Positions 21,681 to 34,953 of a stretch of 64,000 nucleotides of DNA are shown here, in pieces (position 1 is the first letter of the stretch; each line of letters starts with the position of its first letter). The notes under the pieces are model-generated. The model did no database searches. It was given only the letters and a program-made list of their open reading frames with translations, and was not told the origin of the DNA. A program made the position numbers and the translations under genes. Source of the stretch: Galeopsis tetrahit (taxonomy: Eukaryota; Streptophyta; Magnoliopsida; Lamiales; Lamiaceae); the NCBI GenBank assembly GCA_963675135.1, contig OY776131.1, positions 29,875,881 through 29,939,880 of the forward strand, given 5' to 3'.

Positions 21681-24368
21681 ACAGGGACGGAGTCGGAATT
21701 CAAATTAAAAGGGGTCAAAATTTAAATTATCAAAATATTGGTTACCTATAGTAAAATTTAACATCACAAAATCATACATTTTGTTTACCAAGTATCAACA
21801 AAAAAAATTCATACGTCAAAAAAAAAAAAAAAAATCAACATGTTTTTTCATTATACTAACCAACTTTGCATCTTATTATTGAATTTTTTTCTAAAAAATA
21901 ATATATTAAAACAAAACAAGAAAAATATATAGATTAACATCATCAAATAAAAGCATGTAGCTCAGTAACTTTAGTTTAAAGAAAATAATAGTATATTATT
22001 GTATTGTCTTACACTATAAATTATAATCAACAAATTTATTTAAATTAATAAATAATTGAAAACAATTACTCCGTACAACAAAATATCTTTAACATTACCG
22101 ACATTATAATTCACTAGAATGGAAACAATAGAGTGTTTTTTTCTTTTTAAAGAGATGTCAAATTGAAATCCCAAAAGTCTTATGCAGTAGAAAGAGAAAA
22201 AAAAAATCAACAATATGAGTTGACTAATAAAGTGAGGACCAAATTAAAAAGAAACAAAAGGCCATATACTCTAGGTGCTTTGAAAGAAAAAAGAGTTGGG
22301 TATGAAGCAATCGTGTGATTTATATATAAACTCTAGCATCGAATTTCGTGTTAAGTTTGTGTATGCCTATCATCTTCGTCTAACTACCACCTTCATCTTC
22401 GTTTATATCAGGCAATGTTAAAGCACGACAATCAACATAACTTCAAGCAAAGATAGGTTATGTATATATGGTTGGATGAATTAAGTTGGTGTAGGATTGC
22501 TACTTGAAACAAATTTGTTTCCCATCTCTTATAAAATCTTTATAGCGAAACATAACAGATTTGTAAGTCCTAAAGCAATGTGATACAGTATATGGTGAAT
22601 TTTTTTTTTTTAGAAATTAAAAAATCAAAACTTAAAAATAAAATTAAGGCAGTGAAATAGTTCAAGTAGTTAAGAATATCATTGCCTAAATCATGAGGTC
22701 ATGAATAGGATTTGGGAAGACGTGAAAATAGAAAAATAAATCATTAATTAAATAAAAAATAGAAAAATATTGCAAAATTTTGGGAAAAAATGACTATAGA
22801 ACAATGAATCATTAATTAAAAAAAAATATAAAATGAATAATGATATACTGAATACTGATATCCAAAATTTTGAAAAAATATGATTGAAACTTTATTAAAA
22901 AAAATTATATTTAATATAAAATTTTAGAAATTATTCTAACATATTTTTATGCATATATTTCATTAAAATCAGATTAAAATTTTGTTGTTTTCAACTTCTA
23001 CTTAATTTATATATATATAGTTGTTAGAATCATTAGTTTTCAAAGCAGTTAGACTCACATTTTTTCTAGAAAAAAATGTTTCTAGATTTTTAATAGAGTT
23101 CAAATATGCTCTAAATATATATAATAAAATATAATTAATATCAAAATGTAATTAGTACTAACACGGTGATGATTTATGAGGTTCAAATCTGTTATAAAAT
23201 GTCTTTTTTTTTTTTGAAATAATTATAATATAGTAATCCTGAATATAGTTATGCATATAATTACTCGAATTAACAATAAATACCTACATCATTTTTTTTC
23301 TTTTTCTATTTCACAGAAAATGAAAATGTAATACGTTTAAAATAATTCTTCTAACAACTTGGATAAACTTTTTTTATTTTATTAAATAAGATGGTATTTT
23401 CAAAATATTTGCTAGTAGAGTCTAGTTTAATTGAAAATTATCAAACTCACTTTCAAGTATGCTCTTCATTTCATAATACCCTGAAGTTTCAGGTATCAAA
23501 TCTTGTTTGCAAATTATTTGATATTTTGCAGATTTTAAAATTGATTAATAGTTTTCGTTTTCCTAATTTATCCTAATATTAATTAATTGGGTCTTAAAAT
23601 TGATGTGTAATTCATGAGAAATTACGAGCAATTGATATTGACAAAATATTGTATAAACTAGTTTCACGGTGTGAAATTGGTTCCGCAACTAAAATGTATT
23701 GTTCGTAATATTAAAGAATATATATAACTTAAGTTACTGAAAAATATTAGTCATAATACAAAAGAGTTTCACTTAAATTACGTATTAATCATAACGCTAA
23801 AGAGTATTGATTGTAATGTTAAAAGTATTACTTAAAATTTTGAAATGTATTAGTCGGGTATCACTTAAAATAATAAAATGCAATCACTTAAATTACTTAA
23901 AGATACTAATTGCATGAATCCATATTCATGGTGGAAAACTTGTTCACACCAAACCAAATCATAAATATTAATATGAGAATATTAACTAAAAGACTTGTTA
24001 AAAGAAGCCAGACAATTCAAATAGTTAGGTTAGTGTGGTCACAATTTCAAGTCACTTGAAAGGAAAAAAAAAAACACTAATTTATATAAGACGATCTTAT
24101 ATATGGAGTATAACTTATATTATATAATCAATGAACCTATAATGACTCTACTCTAAATCTCTAATAATGTTTTAAAGGCAAAGTCGGGTTTAACTACTAC
24201 GTGACCGTCTCACCCACACGATAATTAAACTCTGTCAAAGTAAAAATGACAAGGGTTGAAAAAATATTTTAAAAAAATAAAATATTTATTATGTATTTTT
24301 AAATAGGACGACACTAAACATCCAGATTTTAAATATATAAAAAGTCAAAAATACCCTTTATTAAATAT
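21681..24368. other. AT-rich intergenic sequence with one element end
   Basis: CAGGGACGGAGTCGGAATTC at about 21681 resembles the left end of the element at 26077-26822 (CAGTGACGGAGCCAG), but no right end was found. The rest is AT-rich with no supported gene; open frames such as 23391-23576 have no motif. Confidence 0.4.
22646..22760 (+). mobile_element. Decayed SINE copy
   Basis: GCAGTGAAATAGTTCAAGTA, then GTTAAGAATATCATTGCCTA, then a decayed B-box region match the SINE at 7721-7840 over about 90 bases, with many changes. Target duplications are no longer recognisable. Confidence 0.5.
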
Positions 24369-24719
24369 TATAATACTCTCTCCTATTCATATTATAAGTC
24401 GTTTTAACTTTTCGTTTTATTTGTAAAATATAAGTCGTTTTGCACTTTTCAATGCAAATTAATTGCATTTATTCTAAATTTACCATTAAGATCAATAAAT
24501 ATTTACATACATGTATTTTATTTAATAAGAATTACAAGCATTGATTAAGGGTAAAATGAGAAGTCAATTTTTTTTTTTTTTAAGGGTTGCACTCTTGTGT
24601 ACCAGTTACATGTACGTAACTGGATCCAATAACCCATTCCATTTACTATATTATATCCAATAACCCATTACAAATAACACATGACTCATTTACTATATCA
24701 ATTTAGCACATAGATTTTT
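24369..24719. other. Possible half Stowaway and flank
   Basis: CTCTCTCCTATTCATATTAT after TAATA at 24370 resembles a Stowaway left end. The sequence after it repeats ATAAGTCGTTTT twice. No right end is seen. Confidence 0.3.
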
Positions 24720-25005
24720 GGGGAAATTTTTGTTAGAGTCATTTCACTCAAACTTTTTTCTAATAGGAAATAGGTTTTTTTTTTTTTTGTTTCTAATATG
24801 ATCAAATTGGACATAAATAGACCAATCTGCCCTTTTAATTTAATTTTTTTCGAATTAATTAATATTAGTCAAACATTTAAAATTTCAAATCCTTCCTAAA
24901 AAGAAGGAAAAAAAAGTCTTCACATTTAATTGGCTTCCAAATTTCAAATCATTCCTAAAAAGAAGATTTTCACATTTAATTGAGAGATTTCACCTTCCAA
25001 ACTTA

Positions 25006-26028
25006 GGAGGGTGTATCCAATTGAGATTCTGTTGGATTTTTTTGAACTTTAAAAAGTCAGTGGATTTAGAAAATCCATAGACTCTATGCAGAGTTTGACT
25101 GACTTTTTTATTGATTTATATGGATTTTTATAGATTTGACAGCATTCTGAAATACACATTTTTTTATTGATTTACATGGATTTCCATAAACTACGCCTCT
25201 AAAACCTAGTTCAAAAAAAAATAATATTATTTATCATTATTATTCTCATCTTCAATTTCATCACAGTTATACCTCATCCTCATTTTCACATAATTAGCAA
25301 TACTAGTTCTCCATGCATTAGCTTAAGTTCTTTGTTGCAGTTGTCTTTGAGAAAGCAATTCTAAATTTTCCTCTTTCATGTCGAGATGTGGTGAATCTTG
25401 ATCTTCTTTATATTCGACTGGAAATCATCAGAGCGACCTTCTTTCCAAAGAAAGTTATGTAATCCAGCGAACTTGTAAATTGCAATTTGAAAATACCAAA
25501 AATTCGATTGAATAATTGCATTTCTGGAGTGACGACCCTGACCACCAAAATCTTTTAGATGATATCGAACACCACGTAATGGGGAATTGACGTCGATTAG
25601 ATATTATTGACGGTGTCCGATATACTATAATTTTTAAAGAAATAACATAATTTTAAAATACAGAGATGTAATTTTTTTTCACGATAATAATGGTGGTGAA
25701 GAATCTGTAATGCTTATCAAAGAAAATAGTTAACACACAGTTTTTTTTTTCTTCTCTTTCAGAGTCTTCTAAGAGAATCCGTTGAAATCTCTACTTTTAG
25801 AAGAGATTTTGATTAGTGAAATGTATTTATATTTTTGAAAGAGAATCCAACGAAATCCATAGCGTATTAAAATCCATAGATTGTTGAATACCTAAAGATT
25901 TCTAAAGACTTTTTAAAATCCGTATTGAATACCTCAAAATTTTGAACGACTTTTAAAAATTTGGATTGAATACCCCACATTTTAAAAGTCCAAAAAAATT
26001 CAACAGGATCTCAATTGAATACACCCCC
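25006..26028 (-). mobile_element. PIF/Harbinger element, copy A
   Basis: TTA target duplications lie at 25003-25005 and 26029-26031. The ends GGAGGGTGTATCCAATTGAG and, reverse complemented, GGGGGTGTATTCAATTGAGA begin a long imperfect inverted repeat (GTTGGATTTTTTTG and on). The site is confirmed by family X copy 1, which has the uninterrupted sequence AAACTTAATCTGCAAAA at about 5278. A transposase fragment lies inside on the minus strand. Confidence 0.85.
25376..25567 (-). pseudogene. Harbinger transposase fragment (DDE_Tnp_4-like)
   Basis: Read on the minus strand: RYHLKDFGGQGRHSRNAI, then FAGLHNFLWKEGRSDDF, then a stop. RYHLKDF followed by R-N-A and, near the end, A-x-LHNFL-x-KE is typical of the C-terminal part of PIF/Harbinger transposases, which catalyse cut-and-paste transposition with TWA targets. 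Between these motifs the copy is internally deleted compared with copy B (28591-28854). The catalytic residues upstream are missing. Confidence 0.7.
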
Positions 26029-26076
26029 TTAATCTGCAAAAAAATATACAGTTATACAACAATAAGTGAATAGGAT

Positions 26077-26822
26077 CAGTGACGGAGCCAGAAAATAAAG
26101 ATTGGGGGGCCCGATTAATATTACTATAAAAACATAATAGACAAAAGTTTTAGGTTCACACAAGTCATAAGTGTTACTCAAAGTAATAATATTATACTTC
26201 ACTTATTAAATAATTTCATTGTAACATTGTCAATAATTTCATTCTATTAATTTAAATGGAATAAATTGGCTTTAGTTATGTTTTGAAAGAACATTTGATT
26301 GTTTCAGTTCAGAAGAGACGAAAAGGTTTCAAAATTTTTAAAATATGATTATCATAAAAACTAAAAAGATAAATTAATAATCATCTTTTTAAGGTCAATT
26401 TTTGTATGCAATTATATATATATATATATAATTGAATTTATAATCCTCACATCAAATTAAAATTGTAGTTCAATTACATTAATTACACTATGCAATTGAA
26501 TTACATTAATTACACTATGCAAATTGTAGTTCAATTACATTAATTACACTATGCAATTGAATTACATTAATTACACTATGCAAATGAGCGTGTACAAAAA
26601 GACATTAATTACACTATGCAATTGAGTGTGTACAAAAAGAAAAAAGTTATTGTAATTGGGAGGAATTGAACCATAGTCTTTGGACTATAGAGATTTTTTT
26701 TGAAAATGGACAACCACTGGACCAATGTTATTTAGGAGAAATAATCAGTATATATATAGTAAAATATTTAGAAATGGGTGGGGGCCCAGTGGCCCCCCTG
26801 GCCCCCGTGTCCCTCCGTCATT
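26077..26822. mobile_element. Non-autonomous DNA transposon with 9-bp target duplication
   Basis: GAATAGGAT lies on both sides (26068-26076, 26823-26831). The ends are CAGTGACGGAGCC and, reverse complemented, AATGACGGAGGGACACG, with GGGGGGCCC / GGGGGCCAG words 20-40 bases in. The uninterrupted site exists in family X copy 1 at about 5313. The look of the ends recalls hAT elements of the CAGGGGCGGA type (15445-15942), but the duplication is 9 rather than 8 bp. Confidence 0.7.
26458..26640. repeat. Tandem repeat of ATTACATTAATTACACTATGCAA
   Basis: The word ATTAATTACACTATGCAA is repeated at about 26478, 26504, 26539, 26565 and 26603, partly within a dimeric unit of about 60 bases. It lies inside the element at 26077-26822. 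Confidence 0.75.
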
Positions 26823-27350
26823 GAATAGGATAATGCGTATCAAAGTGCAAATAGATAATTTTGTATAAAAAGCATGCAGACTAAAGTGCATTCTAAACAT
26901 ATGTATATTGAAGTTCATGTGAATTACGTCCACTATTATGCAAACTAAAGTGCATTTCGACAATTTTGCATAAACACATGCAAACTAAAGTGCAGTCTAA
27001 ACATATGTATATTGAAACATAAAATCAAGAAAATCCTAAAGTGAATAAACAATATGTATATTGAAGTGCATATGAATGAGATTATATACATTCATAAAAA
27101 GATATTAATCACACCTCTTTCACAATAATATTTTTAACAAAATAGAAAAAAAAACAGAGTACCCGAAGCATGAATCATTCAGTAGTTCAGAAACCACTCA
27201 CAATCTTCAAGTGTGAAAATAAATTTTGAGTCTCAATTCAAGAAGCAAATTGAGTAGGAATAGAAATTGATACTTTTGATAACCAATATGCATAGCCATA
27301 ACAATGGCGGAACCGAGCATGAATGACTCAAATGGCTGAATAAACAGCCA

Positions 27351-27668
27351 CTGAAAAGTGTAATGTTCCTCTGTTTTGGAAGATGGAGTTTTTTCTCCGC
27401 TGATCGATTGAAAGAGATAGCGGTTGGTTTGAAGAACATCAGAGAAAGATTTTTGTTGTCGGTGCGAAGTCCATCGGGAAAAGAGAATTTAGATGAGCTG
27501 CTGTCGGAAGGCTTTCTGGAGAAAACTAAAAATTGGGGATTGTTAATAGAGTCGTGGGCTCCGCAGAAGGAGGTGCTCGACCACAACGCGCTGGCCGAAT
27601 TCGTGACTCACTGCGGAAGGAGCTCGGTTATGGAAGCGTTGTCGTTTGGAGTGCCGATGATCGGTTGG
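27351..27668 (+). pseudogene. UDP-glycosyltransferase (UGT) fragment captured by a Mutator-like element
   Basis: About 105 codons match the C-terminal, sugar-donor-binding half of plant family-1 UGTs, which glycosylate small molecules in the cytosol. SVMFLCFGRWSFFSADRLKE is the start of the last Rossmann domain. SWAPQKEVLDHNALAEFVTH, CGRSSVMEAL and GVPMIGWPI form the PSPG box. The box is damaged: the usual HCGWNS reads HCGRSS, and the frame ends in TAA just where the box should continue to YAEQ. The 5' two thirds and the rest of the 3' end are absent. It lies inside family X copy 2, so it is a captured fragment. It resembles UGT88-type enzymes, but the subfamily is a guess. Confidence 0.85.
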
Positions 27669-28590
27669 CCAATATAAGGAATTGAAAGAATTGGGATTTG
27701 GGGAAGCGGAAGAATTGCGATGGAGATAAATCTATTATCGAATCTGCAGGAACTTTTCGAAATCAAATTTTGGAAATTCGAAATTTGGAAAGTCGAATAC
27801 TTTCCGATTCTACGAGGAATTCCATGATTTGTGAAGATCCATGATTTTATGAGGAATTCCATAATTTGCGAAGATTTTGGAAACTCAGTGAATTAAGGGG
27901 AATGTAACCTAAATTGTAGGATTTTGACTAAGCAAGTTTTATGGAATTTAAAATATGCAGTTAGTTTTTATTGACGAAAATATATTAAGGAGGGTGTATT
28001 CAATTGAGATTCTGTTGGATTTTTTTGGACTTTTAAAATATGGGGTATTCAATCCGGATTTTTAAAAGTCTTTAGAAATCTTTAGGTATTCAACAATCTA
28101 GGATTTTAATACTCTATGAATTTTGTTGGATTCTCCTTCAAAAATATAAATAAATTTCACTATTCAAAATCTCTTCTAAAAACTAGAGATTTCAGCGGAT
28201 TCTCTCAGAAGGCCCTGAAAGAGAAGAAAAAAAAAAAACTTTGTTGTTCTTCTAACAAAATTTCAAAGTCTCCTTCAAAAGCACATACAGACATTCTTAC
28301 TGTAATTCGAACCACAAAATCCTACACAACCCTATTCTTCAAACGAAATAATATCAAGAAACGTAACTATGTTCTTCAATAAGCATCACAGATTCTTCAC
28401 CATCATTATTATCGTGAAAAAGATTAGTATTTTAAAATTATGTTCTCTCTTTAAAAATTATAGTATATCGGCACAGTTGACACCGTTTAGGTTAGCAATA
28501 ATATATTCTCGATCGCCTGATTTATAGCATTAATGCCAACTTTAAGATTTCAAGAACATTTATTCACGATCTTAAAGTTAGCACGTTGTT

Positions 28591-28854
28591 CGATATCATC
28601 TAAAAGATTTTGGTGGTCAAGGTCGTTACCCCAGAAATGCAATTGAGTTATTCAATCTTCAAATCGTCATTCACAATTTTCAAAACCCACCTTTGTTCCC
28701 ATTTCAAACACAAGCAGAGTTAGTATTAGCTGGATTACATAACTTTCTTCGGAAAGAATGTCATGAATTTCCAATCGAATATGAAGAAGATCAAACATCT
28801 CGATGGAAGAGAAAATTTGGAATTGCTTTCTCAAAGCCAATTACAACACAGAAC
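28591..28854 (+). pseudogene. Harbinger transposase fragment (DDE_Tnp_4-like)
   Basis: An open frame of 87 codons reads RYHLKDFGGQGRYPRNAIEL, then PFQTQAELVLAGLHNFLRKE, then SRWKRKFGIAF and a stop. This is the C-terminal portion of a PIF/Harbinger transposase. Q-A-E-L-V-L-A-x-LHNFLRKEC is complete here, unlike in copy A. Upstream catalytic domains are not recognisable, so it is a fragment. Confidence 0.78.
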
Positions 28855-29121
28855 TGAAGCCGAGGTATAACCGTGGAAATGAAGATAAGAATAATAAGGA
28901 TGAATAATAAAAAAAATTTGAACTAATATATTTTTGGTATTTTTTCTAAATAATTTAGATAATTTTTTTTTATATATAAGTGTGTTCGATATACGTTTGC
29001 ATCCATAGTTTTAGGAGCGTAGTTTATGGAAATCCATGTAAATTAATAAAAAAATGTGTATTTTAGAATCCTGTCAAATCTATAAAAATTCATATAAATC
29101 AATAAAAAAGTCAGTCAAACT

Positions 29122-29788
29122 TAGGGTTGGCAACGGGACGGGTATGGCCTGTCCCAGGACCCGCCCCGCCTCAAAACCCGTCGAAACCCGCCCCGTCCCG
29201 TCCCGCGAACCCGGCGGGTAAACCCGCCCCGCCATAATTTATTTATTTTTTTAATAAAAAAGAACTGTTATTTAAATAAAATAACACATTTAAAATCTGC
29301 TCTTAAAATCACAATAAAACATCAATTCCAACATTAAATAGAACATAAAATCTTAAAAAACATACATATTGTTCAATGCAAAATTAACCTAACAAAATCA
29401 AATGCATAACACAATTAATATCTCAATTCTCAACACTCGTTGATAGATAATTCTTCACGTACGTTTTCTTCCTCGAATTAGAAAGGCAGAAAGCAGTGCG
29501 TGTGTATGTTCGGTTATTGTGTAAACCTTACAATTAGAATTTAGAAAGTTTTTTTAATATATATTTATTATACTAATATATATATATATTATATTTTTTA
29601 ATTATTATATATATGCGGGTCGGGTTCGGGTCGGGTATATACAATCCCATTACCCGTCCCATACCCGGCGGGTATTCGTTGACCGGATATTTATCCGCCC
29701 CGAAACCCGTTTGACCGGGTATTTACCCGCCCCGTGCGGGCCGGTTTCATGCGGGTTCGAGTTTTTACCCGTCCCATTGCCAACCCTA
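29122..29788. mobile_element. Non-autonomous hAT element
   Basis: Perfect 8-bp duplication GTCAAACT (29114-29121, 29789-29796). The ends TAGGGTTGGCAACGGGACGG and, reverse complemented, TAGGGTTGGCAATGGGACGG differ by one base in 20. CGGGTA-type words are repeated in both subterminal regions. It lies inside Harbinger copy B. Confidence 0.9.
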
Positions 29789-30596
29789 GTCAAACTCTGC
29801 ATACAGTCTATGGATTTTCTAAATCCACTGACTTTTTAAAGTCCAAAAAAATCCAACAGAATCTCAATTGAATACACCCTCCTAAGTAATTAGATTAAGG
29901 GTATAATGGGACTTTTGGCTTTAATTTGACTTTATTAGAAAATTATACAACTTGATGTTTTTATTAGCTTTAAGGGGTTCTAATAATGACCTTATTAGAG
30001 AATAATCTCTAGAGTTTTTCATGGACATTTATTTTACTTCAATTAATTTTTTTTTGATTAAAAAATAATACTCCATTAATTTTTTAATTTTTTATTTTAC
30101 ATATTTATATTTCTCTTTTTAATATTATTTTTAAATTTATTTTTCTTCCTATTTATCATTTGTGTTTCAAATGATAATTTTTTTTCACGTACTTTCTTGT
30201 TATGCCGCAAATAATTATTCTAAAATTTTAAAGTCTAATAAATTTTTTTAAAAATAATATTAATTATTTTTTTAAGTATTAAATAGTATAATAATAATTT
30301 GTTTTAAAAAATAAAACTCACATCTCTGCGGGTGTTCAATTCTGTTGGTACTATTTTACTTTAATTAATTGGTTATCCTTTCAAAATTTTACTTCATTCC
30401 TTACAAATTTTACTTCGTTTTACATTGTTTAATTATTTTTTTCATTTGAACTTTCAATTTTTAATCACTTTATTTTATTTTTTATGAATATAGTATTTTT
30501 TAGTTTATAAGTGTTATGATAACAGTTGATAAGTATTATGGTATATTATTAGTTAATATGTAGTACTGTACGTATTAGTTCATATACAGTATAATA

Positions 30597-30921
30597 CTCC
30601 CTCCGTTTTTTAATAAGTGTCACTTTAATTTTTTAACTAATTTTAAAATAAGTGTCATTCTAGAGTTTTTTCTTTAATTTTGACTATTTTATCCTTATTC
30701 ATTTACCATAAATGTTTTTCATTAATAAATTCCACAAAAATTGTTTATACCAAAATTAATTTGATTTATGAATACTAGCTACATTCTTATCTACATTCTT
30801 TATCAAACAAAATTTATATATTAAAATTAGTTATAATTAATGAAGGGCGATATCGACCACAATTTATAATCTTAATTTGTTGAAAAAAGCTAAAATGACA
30901 CTTATTAAAAGATGGAGGGAG
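30597..30921. mobile_element. Stowaway MITE
   Basis: TA duplications; ends CTCCCTCCGTTTTTTAATAA and, reverse complemented, CTCCCTCCATCTTTTAATAA, followed by matching GTGTCA. 325 bp, no coding. Confidence 0.9.
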
Positions 30922-33900
30922 TATTAGTTTATATTGGTACAAGTTCTAATGTTTTTGAGTTTCGAGTTCACATACTTTATGCTACTAGTTCAAATATTGT
31001 ATAGTATTAGTTCACATACTCTATGATACTAGTTTAAATATAGTATAGTATTAATTCACAAAGTATTAGTTCATATATTAAATAATATTTTTATACCCAC
31101 ATTAATATTTAGTACTATACAATATATTAACTAGTACTATACCATAGGCGTACTAATACTATATCGTATTTAAACTAATACGGAATATTATACTTAACAA
31201 AAAATACATAACTTAACCCATTCATAATTTCAGGCATACCATGCAAATTAATAAATCAATATTAACTAACTAGTAAGAAGAACAAAAGTGAAAATGAACA
31301 CACTGAACACACAATTCAATTAATAGATACGATCACATTCAATAAACATATGAATTCATCAACACGGCGATGACCACAAAGAAAATAATAAAGCTGATGC
31401 AATATTATGTTGGTTTCTTCCCCAATTCTCCACTCATTTAAATTTCTAAATATAATTTTTATTTTTCAATTAGATTATGTTATTAATTAGTCTTAAAAAA
31501 ATAATCTACTAGCTTTAAAAAACTTGTAACAAATCATTGTAGAAATAATGAAAACATAACAAAAGAATCTTAGTTATTATAAATCGGATTAAAGCTAGAA
31601 AGTGAGCATGTCATATTCATACATTTATACCAAAAATAGAAAAAAACTTTCGATTTTTTTTGTATTTTTTTTCTAAATTTTGGTCATTTTTTTTAAAAAA
31701 TAAAACTAAAATTTTTATTTCATAATTTTATTTTTGAGTTTCATTTTTTTTTATATTCCATTGTTTTTTTTATATTTATTTTTTGAAAGTTAAAAAATAG
31801 AATAATATTTATAATTTTAATGAGTTGTATTTTAATTTAATTGATAAAATGTTAATATAGTTTTTACATGTATTTTTCTTTTATAAAAATGGGGAGGGGT
31901 GAAGTTAATAAAAAAAAGGGTAAATAACTAATAAATTGGATTTAGTTATATGTATATAACTTGACATAAGTGTCTAAAAGAAGGGAGTGTGGACTTATTA
32001 AAAAAAGGTGGGTAAATAGAAAATTGGATCCAGTTACATATATGTAACTTGTACACATAAGTACTTGTCATTTTTTAATATATGTGCATGAATTAGGATG
32101 ACATATATTTTGACAGAAGGAATATATTTTTTTAACGAAAACACTACGATAAAATTACTTCTTTTTTTTTTTAATCAATTATGATGACTGTCCTGAATAG
32201 CCATTTTTTCGTATAACTTTGTACTAATTTAGAGGGATAATTGCAATACTATAGTACAACAAATTAAGAAAGTCAACATTTCCCTGATGATATCATCCAA
32301 CTATTAATGTATAAAATTTAATGCTACAATAATACAGTAATAATAATCATACGACTTATCCACTTCTATATTTATACAATATATACTTTTAGAATACACT
32401 TAAAAGTCGCAATCTAAATGCAAATTATAGTAAGTTTGTTTAAGATAATTAGTTGAATAGAAATTAGGAACTCCTATGCACATTGCCGTAATTGCGGATT
32501 CTACGTACTACGAAAAATATAAAAGAATATTTTGGTTTTAGAATCTATGGGGATGGATCGAATATAAACCCATAGTACCATATCATTAAATAATAAGTGT
32601 AATATTTTTTTGACATTTTATTTAATCAAAAATTATTTGGTGTGAACAGATAAAATAGAGTATTGATATAAATAAAGAACAAAGAAAGAAAAAAAAACGA
32701 GTAAAGAAATGAAAAGTTGAAAACTCAACGCTATTGGGATAACAATGAAAATTGGAAATTCGAAGTCAGACATAGAATCATTCTTTTTTTTTTTTTTATA
32801 AAATTCGAAGTGTACTATCCCACGTCATAATTACAGTATTATTAAGAATTAATATAAAAAAATTAATTCAATATCTTTTTCAAGTATAAATTTTTAGATT
32901 AAATAAAAATTTGGGCTTACGGCCACGCGTTTTAAATTTAATTTCCGTTAAAAGCAATTTTATACTGTACCTATTAAATTTTCTATTCAATGATCTATTT
33001 TTAAAGGGTAGACAATTGAAAAAATATATTAGAAAATTAATATAAATGAATTAATATAATCAATTATTTATAAAATTGTGACCAAATCATCTTTCAAAAT
33101 TAAAAAAGTACATTATTGTGTAACATGATACTATACGTTGAGACCGACCTAAATTATGTACTGTATATTTTATTCACTTATCCATTCAATTTGAATCTTT
33201 ATCTATCTAATATTTTAATCTATTCACTTATCCATTCAATTTGAATCTTTATCTAATATTTTAATCTATGAAATAAATCTTGGTTGAAAATTTATCCAAG
33301 CTGGGAATACATCCTCGTAATCTACAGTTTCATTGTGAATGAATAACATTTAAAAAAAAGAAACATTTTTTAAATAAGAGATATTGGCGAAGATCCCAAG
33401 GTGTATATTCGAATATCCCATAAATTGGTCCAAATGGATATAAGTAGTTACTCTTTGCCATGGTTTGTGGAGTAACTTTTAATCTTAAATTTTATTTTAT
33501 CATTTTAGCTATTTTTTCAACCTATTACACCTTTCTCGTTTAGTTTCGTAATAATAAATAGGTCACGACTAAACAAACCCCAAATAAATTATACTGTACA
33601 CCATAAAATTTATTTTTAAATTTTTACGTATATCCTAATTTTGAATAATAATACTCAAATTAAAAAATATCCCGAAAATCTTTCTCCCCTACGCGGTGAA
33701 ACAAAAAAAGAAAAAATTAAATTCAAGATATTTTAAAAATTAACAAAAAAAAAAAAAAAAAACAATCACAAATATTAAAATCCTAGATTTTAATAAAAAC
33801 TAACAAAATTGCATAAAAAAATGAAGATTAAGTGTACTAAATTTATTCATTTTGTTTGATAGAAAACTCCCAATATTAAATATGTTAGAACTCCCCTTTT

Positions 33901-34168
33901 CATACTTGAACTCGCTTTTTTTTTTCTTATTTCACCGTGTTTCTTCAATTTCATAAGTGGAGAATGATTTTTTTGTAATTTTTATTTTTTTTAGAATTTA
34001 GTTATAATTGCCTAAAATTGATGTACGGGTATTAATTTTTTTTTTAAAAATACATTTTATATGAAGTGTGTATAGAAATTGGAATTATAGGGTATGTACA
34101 GTAGAACCAGGGGTTTGTTTAGTCATGGCCTAATAAATATAAGTTGACATTTTTTTTTTTACATAATA
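30922..34168. other. AT-rich intergenic sequence
   Basis: No supported gene. At 30930-31190 the words TATAGTATTAGTTCA and CATACTNTATNATACTAG recur irregularly. A roughly 47-base direct repeat (TTCACTTATCCATTCAATTT twice) spans 33173-33268. The rest is A/T runs. Confidence 0.5.
33173..33268. repeat. Tandem duplication, about 47 bp
   Basis: TTCACTTATCCATTCAATTT followed by GAATCTTTATCTATCTAATA occurs twice back to back; the second copy lacks a CTAT. Confidence 0.8.
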
Positions 34169-34478
34169 CTCTCTTCGTTCCTATTTGCTAAAAATATAGA
34201 ATTAAAGAATATATTTTTTTATATATTTATTTTTCATCAATATTTTTTTTTAATAAGATAAAAATTAATATAGAAAGAATAAAATATCAACTTATTTTAT
34301 TAAAAGAAGAAAAAGAGGATATATTAATATATTTTTAATTTAATAAAAAAAATTGTAGAAATTAAATAGGAGTGATTCAGAGATATTGGTGATAAAAATA
34401 GTAAAAGTGAGAAATTTTAAAATAAAATTTAAGATAAAAAGCGATTGATTTTATAAAACTGAAAGTAAAACAAGGGAG
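34169..34478. mobile_element. Stowaway-like MITE, diverged
   Basis: TA flanks; the left end CTCTCTTCGTTCCTATTTGC against the reverse-complemented right end CTCCCTTGTTTTACTTTCAG. Only the first bases agree, but size (310 bp) and position fit. Confidence 0.45.
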
Positions 34479-34953
34479 TATGATTCAGCAATGCAATGCT
34501 ATAAATAATCTATTAGAAACAAAGATTAGTTCAAAGGATGTGATGGTAATTCTAAATTGGAGATGTCAATTAATTTTGTAATGTAAAAAAAATAATAATA
34601 AAAATAAAAATCGCCTGATCACCACCTGGTATTGACTTATTTGAACACGTAAGGTTACATGTGTGATTAAAATTATGGTAGAATTAAATTATTTAGGGTG
34701 TTGCTCTATATACACTCACTAACTTATTTTGTGCACCTAATAATAGGTTCAATAACTTTATATTTTGATTTTTCTAAACCTTTTTTTTTATTAAACACAC
34801 TCCCCATAAATGATCAATTTTACCTCCTGCTTCAATTTTATCTTTTTTGTCGATCTCATTTAGTAGATATGTTGAAATATATATGATTTGACAAAATATC
34901 TCGTTAAACTCAAATTGAATTAACTTTATATTTTGTTTTTTCTAAACTTTCTT

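Larger units (their letters stand above)
27989..29882 (+). mobile_element. PIF/Harbinger element, copy B
   Basis: TAA duplications lie at 27986-27988 and 29883-29885. The ends GGAGGGTGTATTCAATTGAG and the identical reverse complement of the right end (GGAGGGTGTATTCAATTGAG) form a perfect 20-bp start to a longer inverted repeat. It is oriented opposite to copy A. It is interrupted by the hAT element at 29122-29788 and contains a transposase fragment. Confidence 0.88.
24720..30009. mobile_element. Mutator-like element, family X copy 2, with four nested insertions
   Basis: The left end GGGGAAATTTTTGTTAGAGT and the reverse complement of the right end GAGATTATTCTCTAATAAGG match family X copy 1 (5002-6943). 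The 9-bp flanks are TAGATTTTT (24711-24719) and TAGAGTTTT (30010-30018), 8 of 9 matching. Without insertions it would be roughly 1.6 kb. It carries a UDP-glycosyltransferase fragment where copy 1 carries an unrelated gene fragment. Inserted elements are at 25006-26028, 26077-26822 and 27989-29882, the last holding another at 29122-29788. Confidence 0.7.
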
